Positions 1-8,438 of a stretch of DNA of 55,615 bases are shown here, piece after piece (position 1 is the first letter of the stretch; each line of letters starts with the position of its first letter). The position numbers were made by a program, and so were the translations under genes. The notes beneath the pieces were generated by a model. It saw nothing but the letters and a program-made list of their open reading frames with translations, had not been told where the DNA came from and ran no database searches. Source of the stretch: Ruminococcus sp. AF46-10NS (GTDB lineage Bacteria; Bacillota; Clostridia; Lachnospirales; Lachnospiraceae); contig NZ_QRNF01000024.1 of the NCBI RefSeq assembly GCF_003474435.1, positions 1 to 55,615 of the forward strand. The letters are read 5' to 3'.

Positions 1-1041
1 AAAGAAATAACATACATTTGTACTTTTGGTACGTAAATACGTAATGATGACTGAAACATATGAAAAAAAGGTTTGGAAATATTTATGAAAGGATGCTGCT
101 TTCCCTCTAAATGACCAAAATACGGTACTTGAGAATATAAATATATGCAGGATCCTTGGAATTTATGCTCCTGGAGGCTTTTTTACAGAAAAAAGGATAC
201 CTTTGGAGGCTTAGAATCTGTTTATTTGGAGAAAAGATACCTGCTTAACGGTACGAAAACACTTCGTCATATAAAATAAGCCTTAAAAAGAGATTGAAGA
301 TACTGGACTCAGCAGCCTTTTAGACGTTTTTTTAGGGGTTAAATGAAGCAAAACCTGGCATATAAGCTCGTATGTATTTGGATATGTCTGAATCTATAAG
401 GACAAGCTGTTGGACAGGAGAATAAAACCATTAAAAGACGTGCATTGAATGCAAATGCCTGCTTTTTCAGGGCTTAAATACACATATCTGGGATATCGCA
501 AAATGAAACCTGACTAGGGAAAGGATATTCTGAACAATATATATGATGATGTTCGATATTTCGATAAAAATGACAAAAAGCACTATAAAATAAGGAAAAA
601 TTACATGCGATAGTTTCTAAATATTATATATATTTACAAAAAACAGGCCACCTTTCACTTTTTGATATATATCCATAAATAGTAGTTTCCATTTGCTATA
701 TCCAATGGTTTTGCTGCATTTTAACAAAGTCTAGCAAGAATTCTCCTATCTCTTCAGGTAGTGAGATGAATTGCGAATCTGAGCATATCTGCTCAAGATA
801 ATATCAAAACAGAAAAACATTTGTTCTGATAGTGAGATTATATTATGATCAGGAAAAGAACAGAATGTTCGAAGCAGGAAACTGTAAACTATTTATGACA
901 AATAGGAACTAGGTGAGAAAAATAAACCGGGCAATAAAAATAAGGATCTATCTAAATACAAACCGTTTGAAAATGCCCAAGATGTCAGCTGTCAGGATAA
1001 AGCTTCATCGTCCGATACCGGAATAATGAAAATTAAAATCT
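1..1041. other. AT-rich stretch without a recognisable gene
   Basis: No open frame with recognisable protein similarity or convincing ribosome binding site was seen on either strand. Because a decayed TnpB gene begins at its right edge, this stretch probably contains the unrecognisable 5' half and left end of that element, but I could not match the TnpB N-terminal motifs. It is best treated as degraded mobile-element DNA. Confidence 0.4.
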
Positions 1042-1503
1042 GTGCCGGTCAGTCATGAGCCATCCGGAAAATATTTTGCCTGTCTTTTATTCTGCTGTGA
1101 AAACCAAGCAGTGGAAAAAGCGGCTTATCCGATGTTTTACCGAAGAGTGGAGAAAAAACTGGCGAGAGACCAGAGAAAAGATTTTCAACATAAACTCAGC
1201 TCCAGTCTTGAAGAAATATACGATCCAGTGTGCGTGGAAGATCTGACCTGAAGGCGATGGCGGAAGACTCTATTTCAGAAAAGGTGTACATGACAATGGA
1301 TATGGGTAGTTTCTTGCCATGTTGAAGTATAAACTGGAAGAATGAGGGAAATATCTGGTCAAAGTAAACCGTTATTTCGCATCCAGTAAGATATGCAGCA
1401 TGTGTGGAAAGAAAAAAGCAGAATTGTCTTTATCTAAAAGAATTTATTACTGTGAATGTGGAAACAGAATGGATCGTGATGTGAATGTAGCAGTCATATC
1501 ATG
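1042..1503 (+). pseudogene. TnpB (IS605 OrfB) transposon nuclease, decayed 3' half
   Basis: The stretch reads as the C-terminal half of a TnpB RNA-guided nuclease broken by stop codons and frame changes. The first part contains a PSGKYFACLLF segment matching the TnpB RuvC beta-strand, then KKLARDQRK and CVEDLT, which fit the EDL catalytic region. After a stop, LAMLKYKLEE and KYLVKVNRYFASSKICSMCG lead into the zinc ribbon (CSMCG, then CECGNRMDRDVNVA). This is the usual end of the family, where the last catalytic Asp sits in the DRDxNxA motif. Stops after EDLT and after KLEE make it inactive. It lies directly before the hairpins typical of the right end of such elements. Confidence 0.75.
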
Positions 1504-1599
1504 AACAAAGGAAAAAGGATCCTTACAGATTGTGCATGACAGCATAATAAAAAGTCCGTGAATCCAGACTTATAAAAACCGCGGGACACGCGGGGATAG

Positions 1600-1690
1600 C
1601 CTGTTTTATCTTTGCCCTGAAGGGCAATTGAGCAGGAAGCTTCCACTTCAAAATCTGTAAGATTTAAGTGGTGGAAGCATGTCACGAGAT
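1600..1690 (+). ncRNA. Hairpin right end of the TnpB element (omega-RNA-like)
   Basis: Downstream of the TnpB stop are a short GCCCTGAAGGGC hairpin and a long imperfect stem at 1639-1678 (GCTTCCACTT against AAGTGGTGGAAGC, with a three-base bulge). TnpB elements commonly keep their guide RNA scaffold in exactly this place, overlapping the 3' end of the gene and ending at the transposon boundary. The structure is better preserved than the protein gene. Whether it is transcribed cannot be told from sequence. Confidence 0.5.
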
Positions 1691-2022
1691 TTGACATATT
1701 TTTCTATAAAAATAATCTTCACGTTACTTTTCCTGTTTTTTCCGCCAGAAAGAGAGTAAATTACCGCATTCCTTTTCTGATAAACAATAAATCAGTTATG
1801 GGATTATGAATAAGTAGTTCTGGGAGGAGAAGTCCACATCTATTGCGCCGCTTATTTTGGCAGAGCCTGACAGCGTCAAGCGGATATTCGGAATCCACAT
1901 TTGCTACGCAGCTCTACATCGTAACTGCTTCCCTGATTCGGTTAAAAATACCCAACGTTTAGGCTGTATAAACTTTGGATATACTACACAATAAATAAAA
2001 AAATTTAAAAGTCATTTTCTAT

Positions 2023-2038
2023 TGTTTCACGTGAAACA
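2023..2038. promoter_or_regulatory. parS centromere-like site
   Basis: This is a perfect 16-bp palindrome TGTTTCACGTGAAACA, identical to the bacterial parS consensus bound by ParB/Spo0J. It sits about 85 bp upstream of parA, so ParB is expected to load here and spread over the origin-proximal region. It supports an origin-near location for this part of the window. Confidence 0.95.
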
Positions 2039-2043
2039 TTATG

Positions 2044-2072
2044 TGGCGGTTTAAAAATAAAAGTGTTATAAT
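2044..2072 (+). promoter_or_regulatory. Candidate parA promoter
   Basis: A consensus TATAAT lies at 2067-2072, about 50 bp before the parA start. The matching -35 position is weak (TGGCGG with a 17-bp spacer). It lies only six bases from parS, so ParB bound at parS could influence transcription of its own operon; that is inference. Confidence 0.45.
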
Positions 2073-2121
2073 GGTGTCCAATGAGTAAAAATCCTTTAAA
2101 AACTAATAAAGGAGGGGTAAA

Positions 2122-2889
2122 ATGGGACGAATCATTGCAGTTGCCAATCAGAAAGGCGGGGTTGGAAAATCAACAACAGCAATTAATCTCTCGGCCTGCC
2201 TTGCTGAGAAGGGGAAAAAAGTTCTTGCTATTGACATTGATCCGCAGGGAAACACAACAAGCGGACTTGGTGCAGACAAGAATGCAGTAGAAAATACCCT
2301 TTATGAGCTGCTGCTTGGAGAAGCAGAGATCAAAGATACTATTATAAAAGATGTAGTAGAAAATGTTGATCTGATACCATCCAATATGAATCTTTCCGGT
2401 GCGGAGATCGAGTTGGTAGAACTTGAGGATAAGGAATATATCCTGAAAAAGATTACAGACAAACTGCGCAGGAGATATGATTACATAATTATGGATTGTC
2501 CGCCGTCACTGAGCATGCTGACAATTAATGCTCTGACAGCAGCAACATCTGTACTGGTGCCGATTCAGTGTGAATATTATGCATTGGAAGGTCTGTCACA
2601 GTTGATACATACAATCGAACTGGTAAGAGACCGACTGAATAAACGTCTGAAAATTGAGGGCGTAGTCTTTACCATGTATGATGCAAGAACAAATCTGTCA
2701 CTTCAGGTTGTAGAGAATGTTAAAGAGAACCTGGATCAGAATATATACAAGACGATCATACCGAGAAATGTACGGCTCGCAGAGGCCCCCAGCTATGGAA
2801 AACCAATCAATCTGTATGACTCAAGATCTACAGGGGCAGAGAGCTATCGACTCCTGGCAGAGGAAGTCATCGGCAGGGAGGGCGAGTAA
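2122..2889 (+). CDS. parA: ParA/Soj chromosome-partitioning ATPase
   Basis: A 255-residue deviant-Walker ATPase that works with ParB and parS in chromosome segregation and, in Firmicutes, in controlling replication initiation. The N-terminus has the KGGVGKSTTAINLS P-loop with the signature lysine, then the DIDPQGN A' motif and the DYIIMDCPPSLSMLT Walker B region. Length and motif order fit Soj. The start is set by AAAGGAGGGG about seven bases upstream. The gene overlaps parB by one base (TAATG), so the two are translationally coupled. No lesion is visible. Confidence 0.97.
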   Translation: MGRIIAVANQKGGVGKSTTAINLSACLAEKGKKVLAIDIDPQGNTTSGLGADKNAVENTLYELLLGEAEIKDTIIKDVVENVDLIPSNMNLSGAEIELVELEDKEYILKKITDKLRRRYDYIIMDCPPSLSMLTINALTAATSVLVPIQCEYYALEGLSQLIHTIELVRDRLNKRLKIEGVVFTMYDARTNLSLQVVENVKENLDQNIYKTIIPRNVRLAEAPSYGKPINLYDSRSTGAESYRLLAEEVIGREGE

Positions 2890-3818
2890 TGGCTGGAAGA
2901 AAAACAGGCGGTCTTGGAAAAGGGTTGGATGCACTGATCCCTAATAAAGTCGGTGGCCCGGCAAATGAAACATCCAAAAAGACAAGATATGCTGTAAAAA
3001 AAGACAAGTCAGTATCAGAAAGAAAACCGGCGGCAGAGCGTCTTGTGAAAATTTCAAGTGTAGAGCCGAATCTGAATCAGCCGAGAAGGCATTTTGATGA
3101 GGATGCATTACTGGAACTTTCTGAATCTATCAAACAATATGGCGTGCTTCAGCCATTGCTTGTAACAGATAAAAATGGTTATTTCGAGATCATAGCAGGC
3201 GAACGTCGTTGGAGAGCTGCCAAGATGGCTGGTCTTAAGGAAGTTCCGGTTGTTGTAAAAGAATTTACAGACCAGGAGATTGTAGAGATTTCACTGATTG
3301 AGAATATTCAGCGGGAAGATCTGAATCCAATAGAGGAGGCTATGGCTTACAAACGGCTGATGGAAGAGTTTCACCTGAAACAGGATGAGATTGCAGACCG
3401 TGTAGCTAAGAGCAGAACGGCAGTTACCAATTCCATGAGACTTCTGAAGCTCACCTCTAAGGTACAAGAGATGGTGATTGCAGATATGATTTCAGCTGGA
3501 CATGCAAGAGCTCTTCTTGGAATCTCCGATGAAACACTTCAGGAAAATACAGCAATGAAAGTTTTTGACGAAAAACTCAGCGTCCGCGATACGGAAAGAC
3601 TTGTAAAAAATCTGGCTTCTCCTGCGAAAAAAACAAAAACAGAGAGAAATACAGCGGAAGATGCCATTTATGAGAGCCTGGAAGAAAAAATGAAAGGTAT
3701 TATGGGAACAAAAGTATCCATTCAGCGGAAGAAAAATAATAAAGGTAAAATCGAAATTGAATATTATTCCAGAGATGAACTGGAGAGGATCATTGATCTG
3801 TTCGAATCTATTAAATAG
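2889..3818 (+). CDS. parB: ParB/Spo0J partition protein
   Basis: A 309-residue ParB family CTP-dependent DNA clamp that binds parS. The N-terminal domain has the GERRWRAAK CTP-binding box and ENIQREDLNPIEEA, followed by a helix-turn-helix region (KQDEIADRVAKSRTAVTN), a linker rich in Lys and Thr, and a C-terminal dimerisation domain ending ERIIDLFESIK. The N-terminal GGLGKGLDALIP matches the ParA-stimulating peptide of the family. The cognate palindromic site lies upstream of parA. The next gene starts eight bases downstream, which suggests one operon. Confidence 0.97.
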   Translation: MAGRKTGGLGKGLDALIPNKVGGPANETSKKTRYAVKKDKSVSERKPAAERLVKISSVEPNLNQPRRHFDEDALLELSESIKQYGVLQPLLVTDKNGYFEIIAGERRWRAAKMAGLKEVPVVVKEFTDQEIVEISLIENIQREDLNPIEEAMAYKRLMEEFHLKQDEIADRVAKSRTAVTNSMRLLKLTSKVQEMVIADMISAGHARALLGISDETLQENTAMKVFDEKLSVRDTERLVKNLASPAKKTKTERNTAEDAIYESLEEKMKGIMGTKVSIQRKKNNKGKIEIEYYSRDELERIIDLFESIK

Positions 3819-3826
3819 GAGGCAGA

Positions 3827-4348
3827 ATGAGCGGGATTTTTGAAAGCATAGGAATTGATTCAGGGATTGTGATCATTATTTTGCTGATCCTCACCATTAT
3901 TCTTTTGATCAATGTGGTGAGCAGTAATATGCGTCTGAGCCGTCTGGAACGGAAGTACAAGCTGTTTATGAGAGGCGGAGATGCACAGTCGCTGGAAAAA
4001 GTTTTTGTAAGAAAATTTGCACAGATCGACCGGCTGTATGAGGCAAAGGAAGATCATGATCATGACATCAGCTTTATTAAAAAAAATCTGAATGTAATGT
4101 TCAGTAAATACGGTATTGAGAAGTATGATGCTTTTGATGATGTAGGAGGAAAACTCAGTTTTGCGCTGGCTCTTCTTGATAAGAACAACACAGGACTGAT
4201 CCTGAATGCGGTTCACAGCCGTGACAACTGTTTCCTTTATTTAAAGGAAATCGTAAAGGGAGAATCTTACGTTGTACTTAGTCAGGAAGAAGTTGAGGCA
4301 CTGAGAAAGGCAGTAAACTTCGGACTTGGCGAGATCGAGAAGGAATAA
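3827..4348 (+). CDS. DUF4446 membrane-anchored protein
   Basis: A 173-residue protein with one N-terminal membrane helix (roughly residues 12-32, IVIIILLILTIILLINVV) followed by a charged, probably coiled-coil region and a small soluble domain containing FDDVGGKLSFALALLDKNNTG. That domain is the hallmark of DUF4446, which commonly follows parB in Clostridia. The function is unknown; placement beside ParAB and a cytoplasmic domain on a membrane anchor fit a role near the cell pole or in envelope biology, but that is only suggestive. RBS GGAGG lies eight bases upstream. Confidence 0.85.
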   Translation: MSGIFESIGIDSGIVIIILLILTIILLINVVSSNMRLSRLERKYKLFMRGGDAQSLEKVFVRKFAQIDRLYEAKEDHDHDISFIKKNLNVMFSKYGIEKYDAFDDVGGKLSFALALLDKNNTGLILNAVHSRDNCFLYLKEIVKGESYVVLSQEEVEALRKAVNFGLGEIEKE

Positions 4349-4393
4349 TTAAATTTATAAAAATAAGAATATTTTTAATACAGGAGGAATATC

Positions 4394-5689
4394 ATGTTAG
4401 ACATTAAGTTTGTGAGAGAGAATCCGGAGGTTGTAAAACAGAACATCCGCAATAAGTTCCAGGACAGTAAACTGGAGCTGGTTGACAAGGTTCTCGAACT
4501 TGATAAAGAGAACAGAGAAATCAAACAGGAGGTTGAGGCTCTCCGTGCAGAGAGAAACAAGATCTCCAAACAGATCGGTGCTCTTATGGGTCAGGGAAAA
4601 AGAGAAGAGGCTGAAGAGGTTAAGAAACAGGTTGCTGCATCCGGAACCCGCATCGAGGAGCTTTCCCAGAGAGAAAAAGAGGTTGAGGAAGAGCTTCTGA
4701 AGGATATGATGGTTATCCCGAACATCATTGATCCTTCTGTACCGATCGGTAAAGATGACAGTCAGAACGTAGAGATCGAGAAATTCGGTGAGCCGGTTGT
4801 TCCGGATTTCGAAGTTCCGTATCACACAGATATCATGGAGAACTTTGACGGAATCGATCTTGACAGCGCAAGACGTGTTGCAGGTAATGGATTCTATTAT
4901 CTGATGGGAGACATTGCACGTCTTCATTCAGCAGTAATTTCCTACGCAAGAGATTTCATGATCAACCGTGGATTTACTTACTGCGTACCGCCTTTCATGA
5001 TCAGAAGCAACGTTGTTACAGGCGTTATGAGCTTTGCTGAGATGGACGCTATGATGTACAAGATCGAGGGTGAGGATCTTTACCTGATCGGTACAAGTGA
5101 GCATTCCATGATTGGAAAATTCATCGATCAGATCATTCCGGAGGAGGAGCTTCCGAAAACACTTACAAGCTATTCTCCATGCTTCCGTAAAGAGAAGGGA
5201 GCTCACGGACTTGAGGAGAGAGGTGTTTATCGTATCCATCAGTTCGAGAAACAGGAGATGATCGTTGTCTGCAAGCCGGAGGAGAGCAAAATGTGGTTTG
5301 ACAAACTGTGGCAGAACACAGTAGACCTGTTCCGTTCTCTTGACATTCCGGTTCGTACACTCGAGTGCTGCTCCGGTGATCTTGCTGATCTTAAAGTAAA
5401 ATCTCTCGATGTTGAGGCATGGTCTCCACGTCAGAAGAAATACTTTGAGGTAGGAAGCTGCTCTAATCTTGGTGATGCACAGGCTCGTCGTCTTAAGATT
5501 CGTGTAAACGGCAAAGATGGTAAAAAATATCTTGCACATACATTAAACAATACAGTAGTAGCACCTCCGAGAATGCTTATTGCTTTCCTGGAGAATAACC
5601 TGAATGCAGACGGTTCTGTAAGCATTCCGAAAGCTCTGCAGCCATACATGGGCGGTATGACCAAGATTGAGAAAAAGACACGCGCGTAA
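4394..5689 (+). CDS. serS: Seryl-tRNA synthetase
   Basis: A 431-residue class II aminoacyl-tRNA synthetase that charges tRNA-Ser. Residues about 1-100 form the N-terminal helical arm that contacts the long variable arm of tRNA-Ser. The catalytic core has IGTSEHSMIG, motif 2 FRKEKGAHG with HQFEKQEM, the EVGSCSNLGDAQARR substrate loop, and motif 3 TLNNTVVAPPRMLIAFLEN. Motif 2 lacks the GRDTRG stretch of the common bacterial enzyme and has LEERGVYR instead, so it belongs to a divergent SerRS subgroup. It has its own AGGAGG; no T-box leader fits in the 45-bp gap upstream. Confidence 0.95.
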   Translation: MLDIKFVRENPEVVKQNIRNKFQDSKLELVDKVLELDKENREIKQEVEALRAERNKISKQIGALMGQGKREEAEEVKKQVAASGTRIEELSQREKEVEEELLKDMMVIPNIIDPSVPIGKDDSQNVEIEKFGEPVVPDFEVPYHTDIMENFDGIDLDSARRVAGNGFYYLMGDIARLHSAVISYARDFMINRGFTYCVPPFMIRSNVVTGVMSFAEMDAMMYKIEGEDLYLIGTSEHSMIGKFIDQIIPEEELPKTLTSYSPCFRKEKGAHGLEERGVYRIHQFEKQEMIVVCKPEESKMWFDKLWQNTVDLFRSLDIPVRTLECCSGDLADLKVKSLDVEAWSPRQKKYFEVGSCSNLGDAQARRLKIRVNGKDGKKYLAHTLNNTVVAPPRMLIAFLENNLNADGSVSIPKALQPYMGGMTKIEKKTRA

Positions 5690-5722
5690 GAAAGATGCAG
5701 GCTTTTTCAGGGAGGTGTTCTT

Positions 5723-6595
5723 GTGCACAGTTATTTAAAGGCAGTTGGCTTTTCACAGATTACCAGAAGAAGTGAAATAAAAGAGATCATCCGTGATGTG
5801 ATCGCGAACTATGACGAGAAAGTTTGTGTGGAGAATCATCCGGAAGGGATATTTGTACAGTTTTCAAAGAATTACGGCTGCGACTGTGGAATCAGCGTTT
5901 GCGGGCAGTATGACGAGAACGGTGAGTTTCACGTGGAATATTATTTCCCGTTTTTCAGGGGAACAGGGATCACATCCAGGGAAAAAGTTACTGTTGAACG
6001 TCATGCTGAGAAGGAATCCTATGCAGGTGCATGCGACGATCTGCGAATTGGTGTGACAATGATCTTTTATCTGCAGAATCCGGCAGAATATATGCAGGGG
6101 AAATGCAGGGGGATGGATTCCGGAGACAGACCAGTTACTGTTTCAGGGCTGGCGTCAGAAGGAAAGATCCTTTTTCCGCTTCAGAAGGATAAGGAAGCTG
6201 TAAAGGTAGAGCGCGAGCTTGCAAAAAACAGAACCAATCTGATTGCAGCAGCACGTAATGGCGATGAGGAGGCTATGGAGAGCCTTACAATGGAGGATAT
6301 GGATACTTATTCTATGATCTCCCAGAGAATCGTTACAGACGATGTTCTAACGATTGTAGACTCCTATTTCATGCCATATGGAATCGAATGTGATCAGTAT
6401 AATGTACTTGGTGAGATTCTTGATATTATGAAATTTAAGAATATCCTGACAGGTGAAGAAATCTGCCAGATGACTATTGAAAGCAATGATATGCAGTTTG
6501 ATGTCTGCATTAACAGCAAAGATCTCCTCGGTGAGCCTGTAGTTGGCCGCCGCTTCAAAGGAACGATCTGGCTGCAGGGACAGCTGCACTATTAA
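5723..6595 (+). CDS. DUF3881 family protein
   Basis: A 290-residue cytoplasmic protein with no membrane segment or known catalytic motif. The opening MHSYLKAVGFSQI and the segment around ENHPEGIFVQFSKNYGCDCG match my memory of DUF3881, a family largely limited to Lachnospiraceae and often found after serS. The start is GTG with GGGAGGTG upstream; the 33-bp gap to serS suggests co-transcription. Function unknown. The length fits the family and no lesion is seen. Confidence 0.8.
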   Translation: MHSYLKAVGFSQITRRSEIKEIIRDVIANYDEKVCVENHPEGIFVQFSKNYGCDCGISVCGQYDENGEFHVEYYFPFFRGTGITSREKVTVERHAEKESYAGACDDLRIGVTMIFYLQNPAEYMQGKCRGMDSGDRPVTVSGLASEGKILFPLQKDKEAVKVERELAKNRTNLIAAARNGDEEAMESLTMEDMDTYSMISQRIVTDDVLTIVDSYFMPYGIECDQYNVLGEILDIMKFKNILTGEEICQMTIESNDMQFDVCINSKDLLGEPVVGRRFKGTIWLQGQLHY

Positions 6596-6710
6596 AAACG
6601 AAACTGTTTGAGATAATGATTCCGTAAAGTACTGGGATTTTTGGGCATCGTAACAGCAGTTCAATGTCTTAGAATTAATTCTTGTAATTTCAAAACAAAT
6701 ATAGTAAATA

Positions 6711-6755
6711 ATGGTTGTGAAACTTCTCGATATGTTCGAGTGTGTTTCACAACCA
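6711..6755. terminator. Long stem-loop after the serS-DUF3881 unit
   Basis: ATGGTTGTGAA on the left pairs with TTCACAACCAT on the right, and a second small stem (CTCGA/TCGAG) lies in the loop. There is no T-run directly after it, so it may be a processing structure or a cruciform rather than a classical rho-independent terminator. Confidence 0.4.
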
Positions 6756-6761
6756 TATATG

Positions 6762-6803
6762 TTTATATAGCTCAGTTGGATAGAGTATTCGCCTCCTAAG
6801 AGA
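6762..6803 (+). pseudogene. Truncated tRNA-Arg(CCT)-like fragment
   Basis: The sequence TATAGCTCAGTTGGATAGAG followed by CGCCTCCTAAG reproduces the D-arm and anticodon loop of the intact tRNA-Arg at 7033-7106 with several substitutions. The anticodon stem is mispaired, and the acceptor and T arms are absent. It looks like the 5' half of a duplicated tRNA, as left behind when an element integrates at or leaves a tRNA gene. Confidence 0.55.
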
Positions 6804-6831
6804 AAGCCGAGGCATTCCCCAAAGGGAAAAA

Positions 6832-6966
6832 ATGAAAAACAACTTTCAGTTCGAATCTATTCTGAAAAATGCTAATGGTGACAACAAAGCATTCACCAAA
6901 TTGGGGAACGTTCTAATGTTACCAAATCAAAAAAATCTGTGGATTGACAACTCGAAAAAGAGTTGA
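6832..6966 (+). CDS. Small unknown protein (44 aa)
   Basis: An intact frame of 44 codons starting ATG, with a weak AAAGGG upstream. The product (opening MKNNFQFESILKNANGDNKA) is hydrophilic and rich in Asn and Lys, with LGNVLMLPNQKNLWID in the second half. It has no membrane segment or Cys motif. I do not recognise the family. Amino-acid composition and the regular frame look coding, but the length is marginal. It lies between the broken tRNA copy and the intact tRNA, in a region that seems to be an integration scar. Confidence 0.35.
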   Translation: MKNNFQFESILKNANGDNKAFTKLGNVLMLPNQKNLWIDNSKKS

Positions 6967-7032
6967 TAATCTTATATATGGCCGAAGGAAAAAATCCCAG
7001 AAACCCAGTAAAATCAAGGGTTTTCGGCATGT

Positions 7033-7106
7033 GTCGTCATAGCTCAGCTGGATAGAGCACTCGCCTCCTAAGCGAGGGGTCGGAGGTTCAAATCCTCTTG
7101 GCGACG
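7033..7106 (+). tRNA. tRNA-Arg (anticodon CCT)
   Basis: The 74-nt cloverleaf closes completely: acceptor GTCGTCA/TGGCGAC (one G-T pair), D-arm GCTC/GAGC, anticodon stem CTCGC/GCGAG with loop CTCCTAA (anticodon CCT), T-arm GGAGG/CCTCT with TTCAAAT loop, discriminator G. CCA is not encoded. Confidence 0.95.
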
Positions 7107-7112
7107 GGCTTC

Positions 7113-7159
7113 AAAGCGTTCGAAAATGTTAGCTGGATTAGCTGACAACGAACGCTTTT
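7113..7159 (+). terminator. Terminator after tRNA-Arg
   Basis: AAAGCGTTCG pairs with CGAACGCTTT, followed by TTGTTATTTT. The loop contains two copies of the TTAGCTG repeat described separately. Position and T-rich tail fit a rho-independent terminator for the tRNA. Confidence 0.7.
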
Positions 7160-7433
7160 GTTATTTTCAAATCACGTTCGTGACACAAAATTCCATTCAA
7201 AATGATCAATTTCCAGCTAACGCAATCTGATTTTTGTTAGCTGACAGCTAATCAAAATTACCGGTTTGCAAACATGGGTTTTAAGAAGTCCAGCTAACAT
7301 TTGGGTTCCGCTCCGTTGTCACCCCTTATTCGGGGATGTAAATCAGAGAAAAGGCGGGAAAAGAAACAATCTCTTCCAAACCTGCAAACATAAATTAGCT
7401 GAAACAGTATTCAATTCTATTAGCTACAGCTAA
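7129..7433. repeat. Array of TTAGCTG / CAGCTAA motifs
   Basis: The heptamer TTAGCTG occurs at 7129, 7138, 7237 and 7395, and its complement CAGCTAA at 7214, 7245, 7291 and 7427; an extra TTAGCT lies at 7420. Several are arranged as close inverted pairs (7237/7245 and 7420/7427). Eight copies in about 300 bp is far more than chance. No gene overlaps them. Such arrays act as binding sites for a replication, recombination or partition protein, or as remnants of an attachment region; which applies here is not visible. Confidence 0.6.
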
Positions 7434-7595
7434 TGGTCAAACAGCAATGTCTGTTTGGAACTTTACTATCTATAAAAGTTCCAGGCAGGCATTTTTTAGT
7501 TCCTGAATCCTGGAGGAAAGGAGTCAAGATGACTGAGCCAAACAGACAATCAGGAGAACCATGATATGCCAGGACTGGTAAGATAGGAGGTGCAC

Positions 7596-7892
7596 ATGTT
7601 TATTTTAAAACTTGCTGGGAAGATATTATTACTGCCGGTATGGCTGATCCTTTTTGTGATCGGCCTGGCAGTAAAGATGACAGTACAGACTTATGCGGTT
7701 GTCAGAGGAATCCTTGGATTTATATTCACTTTGTTGATTATAGCAACTGCATACTGTTACCATGACTGGGTACAGGTTGCATTCCTGTTTGCGCTGAGTG
7801 TTATTCTGTATCTGATCCTGTTTGCAGGAGTGTTCGTAGATACTGTACTGGACATGACAAGAGAATGTATTATTGATTTTATTATATCGTGA
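7596..7892 (+). CDS. Small membrane protein, unknown
   Basis: A 98-residue very hydrophobic protein with about three membrane segments: LLPVWLILFVIGLAVKM, VVRGILGFIFTLLIIATAY and AFLFALSVILYLILFAGVFV. AGGAGG ends five bases before the ATG at 7596, so this is preferred over the GTG six bases upstream. No family recognised. The next gene starts eight bases after its stop and is probably co-transcribed. Small membrane proteins of this kind are common in plasmids and conjugative elements of Lachnospiraceae, but that is context, not evidence of function. Confidence 0.6.
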   Translation: MFILKLAGKILLLPVWLILFVIGLAVKMTVQTYAVVRGILGFIFTLLIIATAYCYHDWVQVAFLFALSVILYLILFAGVFVDTVLDMTRECIIDFIIS

Positions 7893-7899
7893 GGAGGAT

Positions 7900-8304
7900 A
7901 TGAAAATGAGCGAAAACAATGATTATATTCAGCTACCACCACTTAAAAAAGACACACCAGCCGATGTGGTAGCATTTATGTGGGAATACATGAAAGTACC
8001 GGAGGATTCAAGAGAAAAAGTTAAGAATCTGCTTAAAGATGCAAATGAAAATGGAGTAAAAATAAGTCATCAGGCACCAACACTGTATGATGTTGTTCCG
8101 AAAGAAGAAATTGCTGAATTTGAAGAGCTTATGCGCCAAACCATAGCTGACATTGTATCAGAAGCCAGTAGCGTTGCCTGTTGGGTGTATGTGCAGAAAT
8201 ATGTGAAGCACAAAACCCTAAACGAAATGCTGCAAGAATTGCCAGACGTAAGTCAATTCATCCTAGCTATGGATACCTGGTTTGAAAAAATGATGGAGAA
8301 ATAA
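7900..8304 (+). CDS. Unknown soluble protein (134 aa)
   Basis: A 134-residue acidic, helix-rich protein with no membrane segment. It contains KKDTPADVVAFMWEYMKVP and a DIVSEASSVACWVYVQKYVK helix; a second ATG lies two codons in. The ribosome binding site GAGGAGG is strong. I recognise no family. It shares an operon with the small membrane protein upstream, so a membrane/soluble pair is possible. Confidence 0.6.
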   Translation: MKMSENNDYIQLPPLKKDTPADVVAFMWEYMKVPEDSREKVKNLLKDANENGVKISHQAPTLYDVVPKEEIAEFEELMRQTIADIVSEASSVACWVYVQKYVKHKTLNEMLQELPDVSQFILAMDTWFEKMMEK

Positions 8305-8350
8305 TCTAGGAAAATAGTTTAAAGTTTACATGTTATGATCATGTATGAAG

Positions 8351-8381
8351 TTGGAACAAAATAAAAGAATTGTGCTATAAT
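8351..8381 (+). promoter_or_regulatory. Candidate promoter of the bile salt hydrolase gene
   Basis: TATAAT at 8376-8381 with TTGGAA at 8351-8356 (19-bp spacer), some 58 bp upstream of the hydrolase start. The spacer is long, so the -35 assignment is uncertain, but the -10 is a perfect match. Confidence 0.45.
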
Positions 8382-8438
8382 ATTGTTCAAGAAAAAACTC
8401 ATTGACATATTTCAATCTATTTAGGAGGATAAACGATC

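Noticed and set aside
1494..1697. Minus-strand 67-codon frame over the TnpB right end
   Set aside because: It is the antisense of the hairpin region; composition and lack of a start signal make it non-coding.
7129..7433. CRISPR array
   Set aside because: The repeated unit is only seven bases, occurs in both orientations and has irregular spacing; no cas genes are present. No other CRISPR-like array was seen in the window.
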